64,000 bases of DNA from Ensifer sp. IC3342 (GCF_020193655.1 NZ_JADYVE010000019.1:22828-86827), one strand, 5' to 3'. Shown: positions 9,618-18,856, counted from the stretch's first letter. Notes: generated by a model from the sequence alone, not told the origin. Translations and numbers: made by a program.

Positions 9618-10789
9618 GCACGGCAGTCCTTCCAGCCCCCTTCAAGGCGGAATTCGATCCGAACAGCCAGGAGTTTTCTCTTTCAGGCGTGGTCCGGCCG
9701 CGTTCGGCCGACGAGATCGCTGCAAGCATTTCGCTGCTTAGAGACGCGATCAACAGTGTGCGAGGCGTCTTCTACATCAATGTGAAGCGGCTGGTTCAGA
9801 TGAACAACACTGCCTTTCACGCCGTTGCGCGCATCATTCTCGACGAATGCCGGACGAGGTCAGATCTGCGCTTCGTCGTCGTAACGTCCAGCGTCGTGGG
9901 TTGGACCGAACGTATGTTCGGCCACTTGAATAAGATTGAGCCCCAGGTCTCCGTCGAGGTCTACGATTCGACGTTCTACCCCGGCCAGAGCTTCGTCGAG
10001 GATACGAGCTTCATTCCCATCCTCCGCGCGCAGACGAAAATGACCTGGCGACACGAGCGCACCATCCTCCCGCGCCACGGCATGCGGCCCGGCATCGCCT
10101 TGGCCGACATCTGCTGCGGCATCGGCGATTTCGCCGTGCTCGCGCAGAAGGAATTTCAGCCGGCGCGGATCGTCGCCCTCGACCACTCGAAGCCGAGCCT
10201 CGCCTATGCCCGCAAGGTGGCGGCGGAGTTCGGCGTGACGGGTATCGAATATACCTACGGCGACGCGTCGGAGATGCTACTCGAGGACAACCAGTTCGAC
10301 TTCGTGACCTGCCGGCATTCGCTGCAGATCTTCAATCAGCCGGAGTTGCTGCTCAAGGAGCTCTATCGGATCGTGAAGCCGGGCGGCCGCGTCTACATCA
10401 CCAACGAGAAGAACTCGCACTGCCTCGGCGAGCCACGGGCGCAAAGCATCCAATGGACCTACAATGAGCTCGCGAGGCTTTTGAGCCATTTCGAGATGGA
10501 TGTGGAACTAGGGCCAAAGAGCCGCCACTATCTCGCCGACGCGGGCTTCGACGACATCCTGGTCGAATCCTTCATGGTCACCAATCTGGACGGTGACCCA
10601 CAGGATTTCGCCGACGTCATCGCCGGCTGGGAGAAGATGTTTGCGGCAATGGCGGCGAGACACGGCGAAGCACCCGAATTCATCGACCGGTTTCGCCAGG
10701 GCTTCCGGGATCACATCTTCGCGGCACTGCATCCGAAGGGCTATGCAGGCTGGCCGATCTGGGCAGCGTCCGGGCGCAAACCACTATGA
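9614..10789 (+). CDS. STAS-like domain fused to a UbiE-type SAM methyltransferase
   Basis: The first ~130 residues have the strand-helix pattern of a STAS (anti-anti-sigma) domain, but where a phosphorylatable SSG motif is expected they read MNNTAF. The rest is a class I methyltransferase: motif I DICCGIGDF near residue 164, VALDHSKPSLAYARK, then QFDFVTCRHSLQIF and VKPGGRVYITNE. It starts with TTG overlapping the preceding stop (TTGA) and ends in an ATGA overlap with the phosphatase gene, so translation is coupled on both sides. The substrate is unknown. Annotation as a ubiquinone methyltransferase would be misleading given the fused domain and context. Confidence 0.85.
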   Translation: MSTAVLPAPFKAEFDPNSQEFSLSGVVRPRSADEIAASISLLRDAINSVRGVFYINVKRLVQMNNTAFHAVARIILDECRTRSDLRFVVVTSSVVGWTERMFGHLNKIEPQVSVEVYDSTFYPGQSFVEDTSFIPILRAQTKMTWRHERTILPRHGMRPGIALADICCGIGDFAVLAQKEFQPARIVALDHSKPSLAYARKVAAEFGVTGIEYTYGDASEMLLEDNQFDFVTCRHSLQIFNQPELLLKELYRIVKPGGRVYITNEKNSHCLGEPRAQSIQWTYNELARLLSHFEMDVELGPKSRHYLADAGFDDILVESFMVTNLDGDPQDFADVIAGWEKMFAAMAARHGEAPEFIDRFRQGFRDHIFAALHPKGYAGWPIWAASGRKPL

Positions 10790-13146
10790 GCGAAAGCAAT
10801 GTCCAACGTCCCCGGTTCGGTTTGAGATCCTTTCGCGCCAAGTTCGTGCTGGTCGTCGGCAGCGCCGTGCTCTTCGACCTCCTGGTAACAGGCGGCTTGG
10901 CGCTCTGGAACGTTCAAAGATTGTCGCGCGACGCGACGACGGAGGTCGGGCAGGGCCTGCAAAAGGCAAACGAAGATTACATGCTCACCTACGCGGAATC
11001 GACGGCCGCGCGGGTTGATCTTCTGCTCGGCCAGGTTCACGCCGACGTCGCCACGCTCGCGGGCGTGCTCCAGGCGCAGATCGACCGCCCCGTGCGCAGG
11101 TCCGACGTCGGAGAGGCACTGGCGCGGCACGCACCGGAATCCGTTACCGTGGCTTACGATCCCAAAGGTGGGTGGGCGCAGAACCTTCCGGGGCCGCTCT
11201 CGAGCGTCAGCGTTTGGAGCTATCTCCTTGGCCCCGACCACCTGCCGCTACCCGAGGTGCAGACCGATATCGAGAACAGCGCCGTTCTCGATCTGGTTGC
11301 TCCCGCCCTGCTCGCGCACGGCCGCTCCAAACTGCAGATGTATTACGTCGGACCAAAGGAGCGGCCGATCTTGCGGATGGCGCCCTATGCCGATCAGGCG
11401 CAGACGTTCGACCGTCTCTACCCCGGTCACAACGACGCCAACTTCTGGAACTTCTTCTTCCCCGGCCTCTACGAGTCCTGGGAGGGATGGGCGAAGGATC
11501 CGAGCCTCAGGCCTGTTGCAGCCGATACCACGCAAACGGCACCTTATACGGATGCCGCCACGGGGAAACTCATCGTCAGTTTCTTCCAACCGCTCTGGAC
11601 GCGCGACCGCAAGGGTGTCGCCGGAGCGGCCGGAACCGATATCACGCTCGATCAGCTGGCCGAGGTTGTCGAAAACGTCAAGGTGGCCGACAGCGGTTTC
11701 GGTTTCATGACCATGTCGGACGGCAACGTTCTCGCGATCAACCCGGTCGGAGAGAAGGTGATCGGCCTGCAGCGGTCGAGCGACACCGGAGGGCAAGGTG
11801 TCACCGGCCTCGACCGCTCGCTCCGTCGCAGCGCACAGTCGGCGATCGCGCAACTGCCGCTCAACACCGACGGTGCCATACAGCGCGTGCTGCTCGAAGA
11901 GGCCGGCGAGAAGGTGCCCTATCTCATCCTCCTGAAGCAGCTCGAGCCGGAGAATTTCTGGGTATCCGGCCCCGTTCGCCGCGAGACCATGTCGCTCGGC
12001 ATCGTCGTGCCCGAACGGGAAATCTACGCCTCGTTGTTTGCGGCGCAGGCCGGGATCTCCGAGGCGACGAACCGTATCCTGATCTATCAAGCCCTCGCTT
12101 TGCTCGCTTCGTTGCTGTTCGTCATCACCGCGGTATTCGGCATATCCAAGCGCGTTACCCGCGGCATCAGCGCCCTTGCCAGCGCGGCAACGAGGATTGA
12201 GGCCAAGGACTATTCAGTCCGGGTTCCGATTTCCACGCGCGACGAAGTCGGCGAAGCCGGCATCGCCTTCAACCGCATGGCGGAAGAAATCAGCTACCAT
12301 ACCGAGAACCTCGAAAACCTGGTGACCGAGCGCACGAAACAGCTCGAGGACGCGAACCACCAGATCTCGGCGCTTAACACCCAGCTGCGCAGCGAGAACC
12401 TGCGCCTCGGCGCCGAACTCGCCGTCGCCCGGCAGATCCAGATGATGGTGCTGCCGAAGGCCGGCGAACTCGCGGAAATTTCCAATCTCGAGATCGCCGC
12501 CTATATGCGACCTGCCGACGAGGTGGGCGGCGATTATTATGACGTGCTTCGCGACGGGGAGCGGCTGAAGATCGGAATCGGCGACGTAACCGGTCACGGC
12601 CTCGAAAGCGGCGTGCTGATGCTGATGGTTCAATCCGTTGCGCGCGCGCTGCAGGAAGCCGGCGAGATGGAACCTTCGCAGTTCCTCAACCGCGTCAACC
12701 GCGCCATCTACAAGAACCTCGTCAGGACCAGCACCAACAAGCATCTCTCGCTCGCTTTCCTCGACTACGACGGCGTGCGCCTGACGCTCTCCGGCCAGCA
12801 TGAGGAGTTGATCGTGGTTCGGGATCTCGGAAAAGTGGAACGAATTGACACCCTCGATCTCGGTCTGCCGATCGGCCTGGAACCGGACATTTCGCGTTTT
12901 GTTTCGACGCGCGAAATCTCGTTCGGGCACGGCGACATGATCATTCTGCATACCGACGGGGTGACCGAGGCGGAAAACCGGAGCGGCGAACTCTTTGGCA
13001 TCGAAAGGCTCTGCGAGAGCGCACGTCGCCGCTACGGCCACAGTGCCGAGGATGTCAAGACCGGTATAATCGAAGATCTGATGGCACATATCGGCACGCA
13101 GAAGATCCATGACGATATCACGCTCGTAGTGATGAGACACAGGTAA
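10786..13146 (+). CDS. membrane sensor HAMP-PP2C (SpoIIE-type) phosphatase, SiaA-like
   Basis: The 786-residue protein has a membrane helix (about 20-42), a large periplasmic sensor domain, a second helix (about 431-455), a HAMP domain (about 455-508), a short coiled coil and a C-terminal PP2C phosphatase. The metal-binding aspartates are present in GGDYYD (near 581), GDVTGHG, HTDGVTEAEN (near 721) and HDDITLVV (near 774). This is the SiaA/RsbU layout: an external signal drives dephosphorylation of a STAS partner. The start overlaps the previous gene (ATGA) and the kinase follows after 4 bases. The likely substrate is the STAS protein at 13724, with the STAS part of the methyltransferase fusion as a second candidate. 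Confidence 0.92.
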   Translation: MSESNVQRPRFGLRSFRAKFVLVVGSAVLFDLLVTGGLALWNVQRLSRDATTEVGQGLQKANEDYMLTYAESTAARVDLLLGQVHADVATLAGVLQAQIDRPVRRSDVGEALARHAPESVTVAYDPKGGWAQNLPGPLSSVSVWSYLLGPDHLPLPEVQTDIENSAVLDLVAPALLAHGRSKLQMYYVGPKERPILRMAPYADQAQTFDRLYPGHNDANFWNFFFPGLYESWEGWAKDPSLRPVAADTTQTAPYTDAATGKLIVSFFQPLWTRDRKGVAGAAGTDITLDQLAEVVENVKVADSGFGFMTMSDGNVLAINPVGEKVIGLQRSSDTGGQGVTGLDRSLRRSAQSAIAQLPLNTDGAIQRVLLEEAGEKVPYLILLKQLEPENFWVSGPVRRETMSLGIVVPEREIYASLFAAQAGISEATNRILIYQALALLASLLFVITAVFGISKRVTRGISALASAATRIEAKDYSVRVPISTRDEVGEAGIAFNRMAEEISYHTENLENLVTERTKQLEDANHQISALNTQLRSENLRLGAELAVARQIQMMVLPKAGELAEISNLEIAAYMRPADEVGGDYYDVLRDGERLKIGIGDVTGHGLESGVLMLMVQSVARALQEAGEMEPSQFLNRVNRAIYKNLVRTSTNKHLSLAFLDYDGVRLTLSGQHEELIVVRDLGKVERIDTLDLGLPIGLEPDISRFVSTREISFGHGDMIILHTDGVTEAENRSGELFGIERLCESARRRYGHSAEDVKTGIIEDLMAHIGTQKIHDDITLVVMRHR

Positions 13147-13150
13147 GCGG

Positions 13151-13708
13151 ATGACGACCTTATTCGGATTGGAAGACCTCGCGATCGGAACGGGCGAAAA
13201 CGTCACGAGACTTCGTCTCTTTGAGGGGCCGCTCGATCTCGGTTGGCAACACTGCGCGATGACATCGGATTTCGTCGCGGAGTTCGTGGCCCTACGCTAC
13301 AGATCCTCCCGCAATCTCTACAAGGAGGTCCGGCACAGTGTCGGCTACCTAACCAATGAACTCATAGAGAATGCGGTGAAGTTTCGTACCTCCGGCGAAG
13401 TCGTCGTGGAGGCATCGATCTCGACCAATATCTTTCGGGCAAAGGTTTCCAACTACATCGACAGAGACACGGCCGAGCAATTCCAGCGTTTGCTTTCGGA
13501 AATAACCGCCGGAGATCCGGGCGATCTCCTCATAAAGCGGATCGAGGCGAATGCCGCGGGCACGGGCGCGGGCTCGGGGCTTGGCCTCCTGACTCTCATG
13601 AGCGATTATGGCGCCCACTTCGCTTGGGTCTTCGGATCCACCGAAGAGGACAGGAAGATCCCGCTGGAGACCTATGCCTCGATTACAATCCCTGATCCCT
13701 CGAATTGA
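13151..13708 (+). CDS. SiaB/slr1658-type serine kinase (HATPase fold)
   Basis: The 185-residue protein has the ATP-binding signatures of the GHKL fold: an N-box NELIENAVKF (near 70-79) and a glycine loop GSGLGLLTLMSDYG (near 140). The size and pattern match the SiaB-like kinases (DUF6272) that phosphorylate a small STAS-type partner. It starts 4 bases after the phosphatase and is followed by the STAS gene, the usual order for a partner switch. The opposing phosphatase and kinase would set the phosphorylation state of the 13724 product. Confidence 0.85.
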   Translation: MTTLFGLEDLAIGTGENVTRLRLFEGPLDLGWQHCAMTSDFVAEFVALRYRSSRNLYKEVRHSVGYLTNELIENAVKFRTSGEVVVEASISTNIFRAKVSNYIDRDTAEQFQRLLSEITAGDPGDLLIKRIEANAAGTGAGSGLGLLTLMSDYGAHFAWVFGSTEEDRKIPLETYASITIPDPSN

Positions 13709-13723
13709 TGGGCGACGAAAACT

Positions 13724-14062
13724 ATGGAAATCAAAGAAGACGAATATCGAGTTTGGTCGGAAGGCAACGACATCCATTTCGACGGGACCATGCGCCTGCC
13801 CAGCACCGAGGCCTATGCACCGATCTTTTCCCTGGTGATGAGCGTTCTCGAAACAGAACCGGAACGAATGACGGTGGACCTCACCGGCTTGCAGTTCCTT
13901 AACTCGTCCGGGATCAACCTGCTTGCTAAACTTACCATCGAAGCGCGCAAGCGGCCGAACATGCAGTTCACCGTCCGGGGAAGCTCGGAATTTCCCTGGC
14001 AGTCGAAGTCTCTGCCGAACCTCAAGAAACTGCATCCCGGCGTCGATCTCAGGCTGGCCTGA
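13724..14062 (+). CDS. STAS-like phospho-switch protein (slr1659-type)
   Basis: The 112-residue protein has the core anti-anti-sigma signature: VDLTGLQFLNSSGINLLAKL, with the candidate phospho-acceptor serines near residue 60-61. It is the last gene of the module and the likely substrate of the adjacent kinase and phosphatase. In SiaABCD the unphosphorylated equivalent activates a diguanylate cyclase; here the nearest such enzyme is encoded at 7305. A sigma/anti-sigma output is the alternative, but no sigma-factor gene lies nearby. Confidence 0.85.
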   Translation: MEIKEDEYRVWSEGNDIHFDGTMRLPSTEAYAPIFSLVMSVLETEPERMTVDLTGLQFLNSSGINLLAKLTIEARKRPNMQFTVRGSSEFPWQSKSLPNLKKLHPGVDLRLA

Positions 14063-14161
14063 CGACCGGGTCGAACGAAGGTCGTCACGCTCTACCAGGC
14101 GGGCGTGAAGGACCCTGCCGAACTTAGCGAGTATTTGAAGTCTGGGTGACCATACAAAAGA

Positions 14162-14187
14162 GAGCCCGCCGAAGTGTGCGCGGGCTC
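14162..14187 (-). terminator. hairpin terminator, best placed for leftward transcripts
   Basis: A perfect 8-bp inverted repeat (GAGCCCGC / GCGGGCTC) has a 10-base loop. Read leftward it is followed by a T-rich tract (TCTTTTG). It sits between the end of the rightward signalling operon and the leftward small gene at 14307. Confidence 0.6.
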
Positions 14188-14306
14188 AAGTTGACGCCAA
14201 TAATATTGGCGGTTTGATCGTGACAGAAGCAGGCAATTTGTCCAGTTGATCGATACGACTAGATGAACTGCTCCTTTGCGACCTTCGACCCGAACCGTCG
14301 CCTGAT

Positions 14307-14453
14307 TCACGCCTCGGAGGCGCCGAGGCTCAGAAACAGCGCCCAAGGCCCAGAATTAATCAAATCGACTTTCTCGCTCTCGGCCTCGCGATGTCCCAGC
14401 GCGAGCTCGAGCAAGAGCCTGCTCTGATCCTTGAGCTTGGCAAAGTATTGCAT
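14307..14453 (-). CDS. 48-residue hypothetical protein
   Basis: A short leftward frame starts with MQYFAKLKDQSRLLLEL and ends LSLGASEA. It is preceded by a strong ribosome site (GAGGGGGAG) a few bases before the ATG and followed by the hairpin at 14162-14187. The codon choice is ordinary for the window. No family is recognised. It is supported by the ribosome site and terminator, not by homology. Confidence 0.5.
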   Translation of the reverse strand: MQYFAKLKDQSRLLLELALGHREAESEKVDLINSGPWALFLSLGASEA

Positions 14454-14770
14454 TCGCTCCCCCTCGCCCCGTTTCGACTGAGCGTTCCCGATGATAGACT
14501 ATGTGATATGTTATGATCTAACATTTACACCATAAGCTGTAATCATGCCGGGGCACGACCGGTCACATAAGACGTCGCCCTGTTGCCCATCGCACGAAAA
14601 ACGTACTTGCCCGCCGAATATGGCACGTCGAACAATGTTTTTCGGCGTTACCCACGATGGGTGACGACTGGCGTGTTCGACGCAATGTTCGATACGGGAC
14701 ACGACCGCCGACATAATCGACAGCAGTGTGGTCTCAGCACATTATTGTGCAAGCGGCATAAAAAGGAGAC
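14454..14770. other. non-coding, partly AT-rich gap
   Basis: No gene is seen. AT-rich bases near 14495-14530 could be the promoter of the leftward 48-residue gene. Confidence 0.3.
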
Positions 14771-15286
14771 TCAGGAAGGCCGATCGCAAGGGGCTTCCAA
14801 GACGGAATCCATCTCATTGGTGTTCAGGGTGCCCCGTGTCGCGATCAGGTAAGCCGCCATATAGGTCAGCTTCAGCCTCGATTCCCGATCGCTCCGCGAC
14901 CTGTAATTGACGATCGCCAGCCAACCGGCTTCTTCATCCCGCGCAACACCCAACAGTCCGTTTGCATAGGCGACGTTAGTAACCTCGCCGGCTGCCTTCC
15001 GTTCATCCCATGAACGAACGGCATCCACCGTCGCCAGTTGCGCAGCGATATGGCGATCCATCAGCTCACCAAGGGAAACCGCAGTTTCCGTTCCACTTTC
15101 TTCTTTGTGTCCCTTCCCACCGGAAGGTCCCGCGATTTCTACATAAGAAATACCGTCGGAAGCTAACGCACTCAAAGCCGTGCGCAGTCTTGGAGAATTG
15201 AATTCCCTGCTACGGGACCGAAGCGAAGTCGATAGGCTCTCGGTCTCTATAGGACGCTGAAACGCTGACGATGACAAAACTGTCAT
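14771..15286 (-). CDS. hypothetical protein
   Basis: A 171-residue leftward frame starts at MTVLSSSAFQ (a start 17 codons upstream is also possible). GAGG stands about 9 bases before this ATG. The N-terminal third is serine- and arginine-rich; the C-terminal half is a compact, possibly helical, domain (NGLLGVARDEEAGWLAIVNY, then LKLTYMAAYLIATRGTL). No family is recognised and no membrane segment is seen. It is probably a real gene because no other frame explains the stretch. Confidence 0.45.
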   Translation of the reverse strand: MTVLSSSAFQRPIETESLSTSLRSRSREFNSPRLRTALSALASDGISYVEIAGPSGGKGHKEESGTETAVSLGELMDRHIAAQLATVDAVRSWDERKAAGEVTNVAYANGLLGVARDEEAGWLAIVNYRSRSDRESRLKLTYMAAYLIATRGTLNTNEMDSVLEAPCDRPS

Positions 15287-15789
15287 GATTGAGTGCCTCA
15301 CCGATGGCAAAAGAACCCCTCCTCCCGGCAGTTGCACGCTTCATCTTCGAAGCGCCACAAAGTTGCGTTCAACAGAAAAGGCCGTAGGTTGAGGCCAAAG
15401 GCACGATAGGAAACGAAATCTAGCGAAGCGAAACGAAACCAGGGCCTGTAAACCGTTGATAAAGAATCGAAAGTTTTTTTCTTCCTCCGTCGAAAGACGG
15501 AGTGATTTCAAAGAGCTATTCAAACAACTAGCTGCGGCGGGAGCGGGTCGGCCATTGGGCAGTGATGGGTTCCCCGCAGGCCCATGGACGCCCGAGCTTC
15601 TCTGTCGCCGATGCGACCGTCACTGCGCGCTTGAGCGCAAGCTATTGGTGAGAGCATGGCGCCAGCATGACCTTCGCTGTGATCCGCCGGCGCCTGGCAA
15701 TGGGCTGCGAGCGCATGCAGACGCCGGAGGGTGACAAATGCGGCGCGCACTTCCCATGTTTGGCTGAGGGACCTGATGGAAGCTAGGCG
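15287..15789. other. non-coding region before dinB
   Basis: Only frames without ribosome sites or recognisable content occur. No LexA-type GTTC-N7-GTTC site was clearly seen, so SOS control of dinB is not supported from this sequence. Confidence 0.3.
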
Positions 15790-16881
15790 ATGACAAATGA
15801 CGAAGGCAGCGAGCGGCCGCGCAAGATCGTTCACATCGACATGGATGCCTTTTATGCGTCGGTCGAGCAGCGCGACGATCCGGAACTTAGGGGCCTGCCG
15901 GTTGCGGTCGGCTATCCTGCGGCCCGCGGCGTGGTGGCGGCTGCCAGCTATGAGGCGCGGAAGTTCGGCGTTCATTCGGCGATGCCTTCGATCACCGCGA
16001 AGCGCAAATGCCCCAACCTCATCTTCGTCAGACCGCGCTTTGACGTCTATACGGCTGTCTCGTTGCAGATCCGCGCGATCTTCGCCGAATACACGCCGAT
16101 GATCGAGCCGCTCTCGCTTGACGAGGCCTATCTCGACGTCACCAAAAACCTGAAGGGCATGGAGATCGCCAGCGAGATCGCCGCGGAGATCCGGGCGAAA
16201 ATCAAAGCGACGACGGGCCTCAATGCGTCGGCCGGGATTTCCTACAACAAGTTCCTCGCCAAGATGGCATCCGACCTCAACAAGCCCAATGGTCAGGCTG
16301 TCATTACGCCGAAGAACGGGCCGGCCTTCGTCGAGCAACTCCCCATCAAAAAGTTCCATGGCGTAGGCCCGGCAACGGCCGAAAAGATGCATCGGCTCGG
16401 CATCGAGACGGGCGCAGACCTCAAGGATAAGACGCTCGAGTTTCTGGTCGAACATTTCGGGAAGTCGGGACCTTATTTCTATGGGATCGCCCGCGGCATC
16501 GACAATCGCGAGGTTAAGCCGGACCGGGTGCGGAAATCCGTCGGCGCGGAAGACACGTTCTCCGAGGACATCCACTCCTACGAACCGGCGCGCGAGGGCC
16601 TTCAGCCGCTGATCGAAAAGGTGTGGGGTTACTGCGAGGCCAATGAGATCGGCGCCAAGACCGTGACGCTCAAGATCAAATATGCCGATTTCAGCCAGAT
16701 CACCCGCAGCAAGACGGTTACGGCACCTCTGCAAACGATCGGCGAGCTCGAGGAGGTGGTCGACCTGCTTCTCGCGCCGATCTTTCCGCCGCGCAGGGGA
16801 ATTCGCCTGCTCGGCATCACGCTGTCATCATTGGAACGGCGGACCTCTGGATTGGCCCCGCAATTGCAGCTGGCGCTTTAG
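15790..16881 (+). CDS. dinB: DNA polymerase IV (Y family)
   Basis: The 363-residue protein has the Y-family catalytic residues: the first aspartate in HIDMDAFYASVE and the Asp-Glu pair in SLDEAYLDVT. It also has the SYNKFLAKMASDLNKP motif, the helix-hairpin-helix region (KKFHGVGPATAEKM) and a little-finger domain. Its length is normal for DinB. Pol IV carries out error-prone translesion synthesis. The C-terminus ends at RLALQLQLAL-like residues without an obvious beta-clamp-binding peptide. Its 3' end overlaps the broken SRAP gene on the other strand by a few bases. Rhizobia often have more than one dinB, so this is probably the plasmid copy. Confidence 0.93.
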   Translation: MTNDEGSERPRKIVHIDMDAFYASVEQRDDPELRGLPVAVGYPAARGVVAAASYEARKFGVHSAMPSITAKRKCPNLIFVRPRFDVYTAVSLQIRAIFAEYTPMIEPLSLDEAYLDVTKNLKGMEIASEIAAEIRAKIKATTGLNASAGISYNKFLAKMASDLNKPNGQAVITPKNGPAFVEQLPIKKFHGVGPATAEKMHRLGIETGADLKDKTLEFLVEHFGKSGPYFYGIARGIDNREVKPDRVRKSVGAEDTFSEDIHSYEPAREGLQPLIEKVWGYCEANEIGAKTVTLKIKYADFSQITRSKTVTAPLQTIGELEEVVDLLLAPIFPPRRGIRLLGITLSSLERRTSGLAPQLQLAL

Positions 16882-17339
16882 ACCGCCAGCGTCGCCCGGA
16901 CAGGATCGATCGAATGGCGTTTGACCCTGAATGTCCCTGCCGGCAGCGAGCGAAGGATTTCGTTCTCGGGCACAAGCCCGTCGAGCCACGCCAGGCGTTG
17001 ATCTCGTGTCAGCACCGCCATCTGGCGGGTATGAAACGGCGCGAGATCGGCATTCGGCTCGATCGTAAGGATGGCATAGGCGTCCGGCCAGTCCTCGATC
17101 GCCGGCCGCCAGATCCCCGCGAAGTAGAACCAGTCACCGTTGTCAACAGCGCATTCATCTGTTTGAGGATGACCGGCAAGCGATCGGCCGCTTCCTTTTG
17201 TTGGCTCGCCAGAAGCGAGCGCGCGGTTATAGGGCACAATCGCTCTTATAAGCGAGGGCTCCCACGCGGCGGAATATGCGCCAGCATTGTCGGTCACCTC
17301 GTACCCAGACACGTGAGAGGCGTGCAAATGGGCGATCAC
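16878..17339 (-). pseudogene. SRAP (YedK/HMCES-type) gene, truncated and chimeric
   Basis: The C-terminal half of an SOS-response-associated peptidase is clear: WFYFAGIWRP, AILTIEPNADLAPFHTRQMA and LAWLDGLVPENEIL. The family needs Cys2 and an N-terminal domain to crosslink abasic DNA; here the N-terminal part is replaced by unrelated residues and, on the opposite strand, by a WGR-domain scar at about 17150-17235. The initiating part is therefore missing and the gene is probably inactive. Its position beside dinB fits a DNA-damage gene pair. Confidence 0.75.
17150..17240 (+). pseudogene. WGR-domain gene 3' fragment
   Basis: These bases closely match the 3' end of the intact WGR gene at 46396-46653 (about 46555-46625): both can be read as F-x-D-D/E-R-Q-A-I-G-x-F and then LARSERAV, with one base missing between the two parts here. 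A second short similarity (ATCACGACAGAAA) follows in both places, at about 17333 and 46717. It is a decayed duplicate left inside the SRAP region. Confidence 0.65.
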
Positions 17340-17729
17340 GACAGAAAGCTGAGAAACTCTCGCAGCCGAACTGCGGTCAGGACATTAAACACAAAGAACA
17401 ACGAACCTGTCATTGACTTTGTGGCTGATAATCCCGCCACCCTGCAAATATGGTAAACAGGATCGCTCATCCAATCAGGCACGCACGCGCTTGCTGCGGA
17501 CGAAAGAGCCGGCGGCAGCTGTGCGTGCCTGCAGCGTTTCATCGGATACCTTGGCGTGTGCTCCCGGCTGTTACTGAGCCAATCGCCATTTCGCGGCCGG
17601 AACATTGCGGCGGCGCAGCGATTGGGGGGGAGGTTCCGGAGCCAACAGAATGCCCGCTTCTCCGCATCGGCAATCTTGGCCCGGTGTTGTTCATCGTTTG
17701 AACTTCGCTTGACCGAAGAAGGTTTGTTC
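17340..17729. other. non-coding region between SRAP remnant and GT4 gene
   Basis: The first ~60 bases resemble the sequence just after the WGR gene at 46.7 kb. The rest holds only unsupported frames. The promoter of the rightward glycosyltransferase gene must lie here, but no clear box was identified. Confidence 0.35.
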
Positions 17730-18830
17730 ATGAAGATCGCCCAGATTGCGCCGCTGTTCGAAAGCGTCCCGCCGAAGCTCTACGGCGGAGCCGAGCGGGT
17801 CGTCCACCATTTGACGGAAGAGCTCGTTCGACAAGGGCACGAGGTCACGCTATTTGCGAGCGGCGACTCGATGACATCGGCGAAGCTCATATCTTGCTCG
17901 AACACGGCGCTGAGGTTGAACCCTGCCATCCAGGACCCGATCCCCTATCACGTGATGATGATAGAACAGGTGTGTCGGCTAGCGGAGAGCTTCAATGTCC
18001 TGCACTTCCATATTGACCTGCTGCACTTCCCGGTCGTTCGCAGCTTCGCCAATAAGACGTTGACAACGCTGCATGGGCGGCTTGATCTGCCCGACCTCAA
18101 GCCGTTCTACGATTTCTTCCGCGATATTCCGCTCGTTTCGATCTCGGACGACCAGCGAAAACCTATGCCGCCGGTCAACTGGGTCGGCACGGTGCACCAC
18201 GGACTGGCGCCGAACGTGCTGCCGTTCAACAGTCATCCGAAGGACGATTATCTCGCGTTTCTTGGCCGCGTCTCGCCCGAAAAGCGGCCTGACCGAGCGA
18301 TCGAAATCGCTGGTCGGGTCAATCTGCCGCTCAGGATCGCCGCCAAGATCGACAGGGTAGACGAGCACTATTGGCGCAGTGAAGTCGAACCGCTGGTGCA
18401 ACGGTCTGCGAATGCGGAATTCATCGGAGAGATTAACGAGCAGCAGAAGGCTGAATTTCTCGGAAATGCGCGCGCTCTCCTCTTCCCGATCGACTGGCCG
18501 GAGCCCTTCGGCTTGGTGATGATCGAAGCCATGGCCTGCGGCACGCCGGTGATCGCCTTCCGCTGCGGCTCGGTGCCGGAAATCATCGATGACGGCCTTT
18601 CAGGCTTTGTCGTCGACAGCACGGAGGAGGCGGTGAAGGCGGTCCAAAGCCTCGACCGCATCGATCGCCGCGCTGTTCGGGCCACCTTCGAGGAGCGCTT
18701 CACTGCACGACGCATGGCAAGCGACTATCTCGACATCTATCGTGGTCTGGCGGGCGGACGTCAAAAGGTCATGTCGATCCCCGCTATGAGCGACAGCGGA
18801 TTCGGCACTGATTTCACCGAGGTCGTCTGA
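17730..18830 (+). CDS. family 4 glycosyltransferase
   Basis: The 366-residue protein has a GT-B fold: an N-terminal PPKLYGGAERVVHHLTEEL acceptor-side motif and a C-terminal donor site with FLGRVSPEKRPDRAIE and the EPFGLVMIEAMACGTPV (E-x7-E) motif. It lacks membrane segments. The ATG at 17730 is preceded by GAAGAAGG, which fixes the start against a longer frame beginning at 17556. The gene stops 26 bases before the glucosidase start and is probably co-transcribed with it. The acceptor and sugar cannot be told; the partner suggests an alpha-glucan or trehalose-related role. Confidence 0.88.
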   Translation: MKIAQIAPLFESVPPKLYGGAERVVHHLTEELVRQGHEVTLFASGDSMTSAKLISCSNTALRLNPAIQDPIPYHVMMIEQVCRLAESFNVLHFHIDLLHFPVVRSFANKTLTTLHGRLDLPDLKPFYDFFRDIPLVSISDDQRKPMPPVNWVGTVHHGLAPNVLPFNSHPKDDYLAFLGRVSPEKRPDRAIEIAGRVNLPLRIAAKIDRVDEHYWRSEVEPLVQRSANAEFIGEINEQQKAEFLGNARALLFPIDWPEPFGLVMIEAMACGTPVIAFRCGSVPEIIDDGLSGFVVDSTEEAVKAVQSLDRIDRRAVRATFEERFTARRMASDYLDIYRGLAGGRQKVMSIPAMSDSGFGTDFTEVV

Positions 18831-18856
18831 CACCGATGTTCACGGAGACCGAAACT

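Noticed and set aside
11172..12200. Long open frame within the phosphatase gene
   Set aside because: A same-strand shadow in another frame, rich in Arg and Ala, without any domain.
15456..15734. 92-codon frame upstream of dinB
   Set aside because: No ribosome site and no recognisable content; cysteine- and arginine-rich like a shadow frame.
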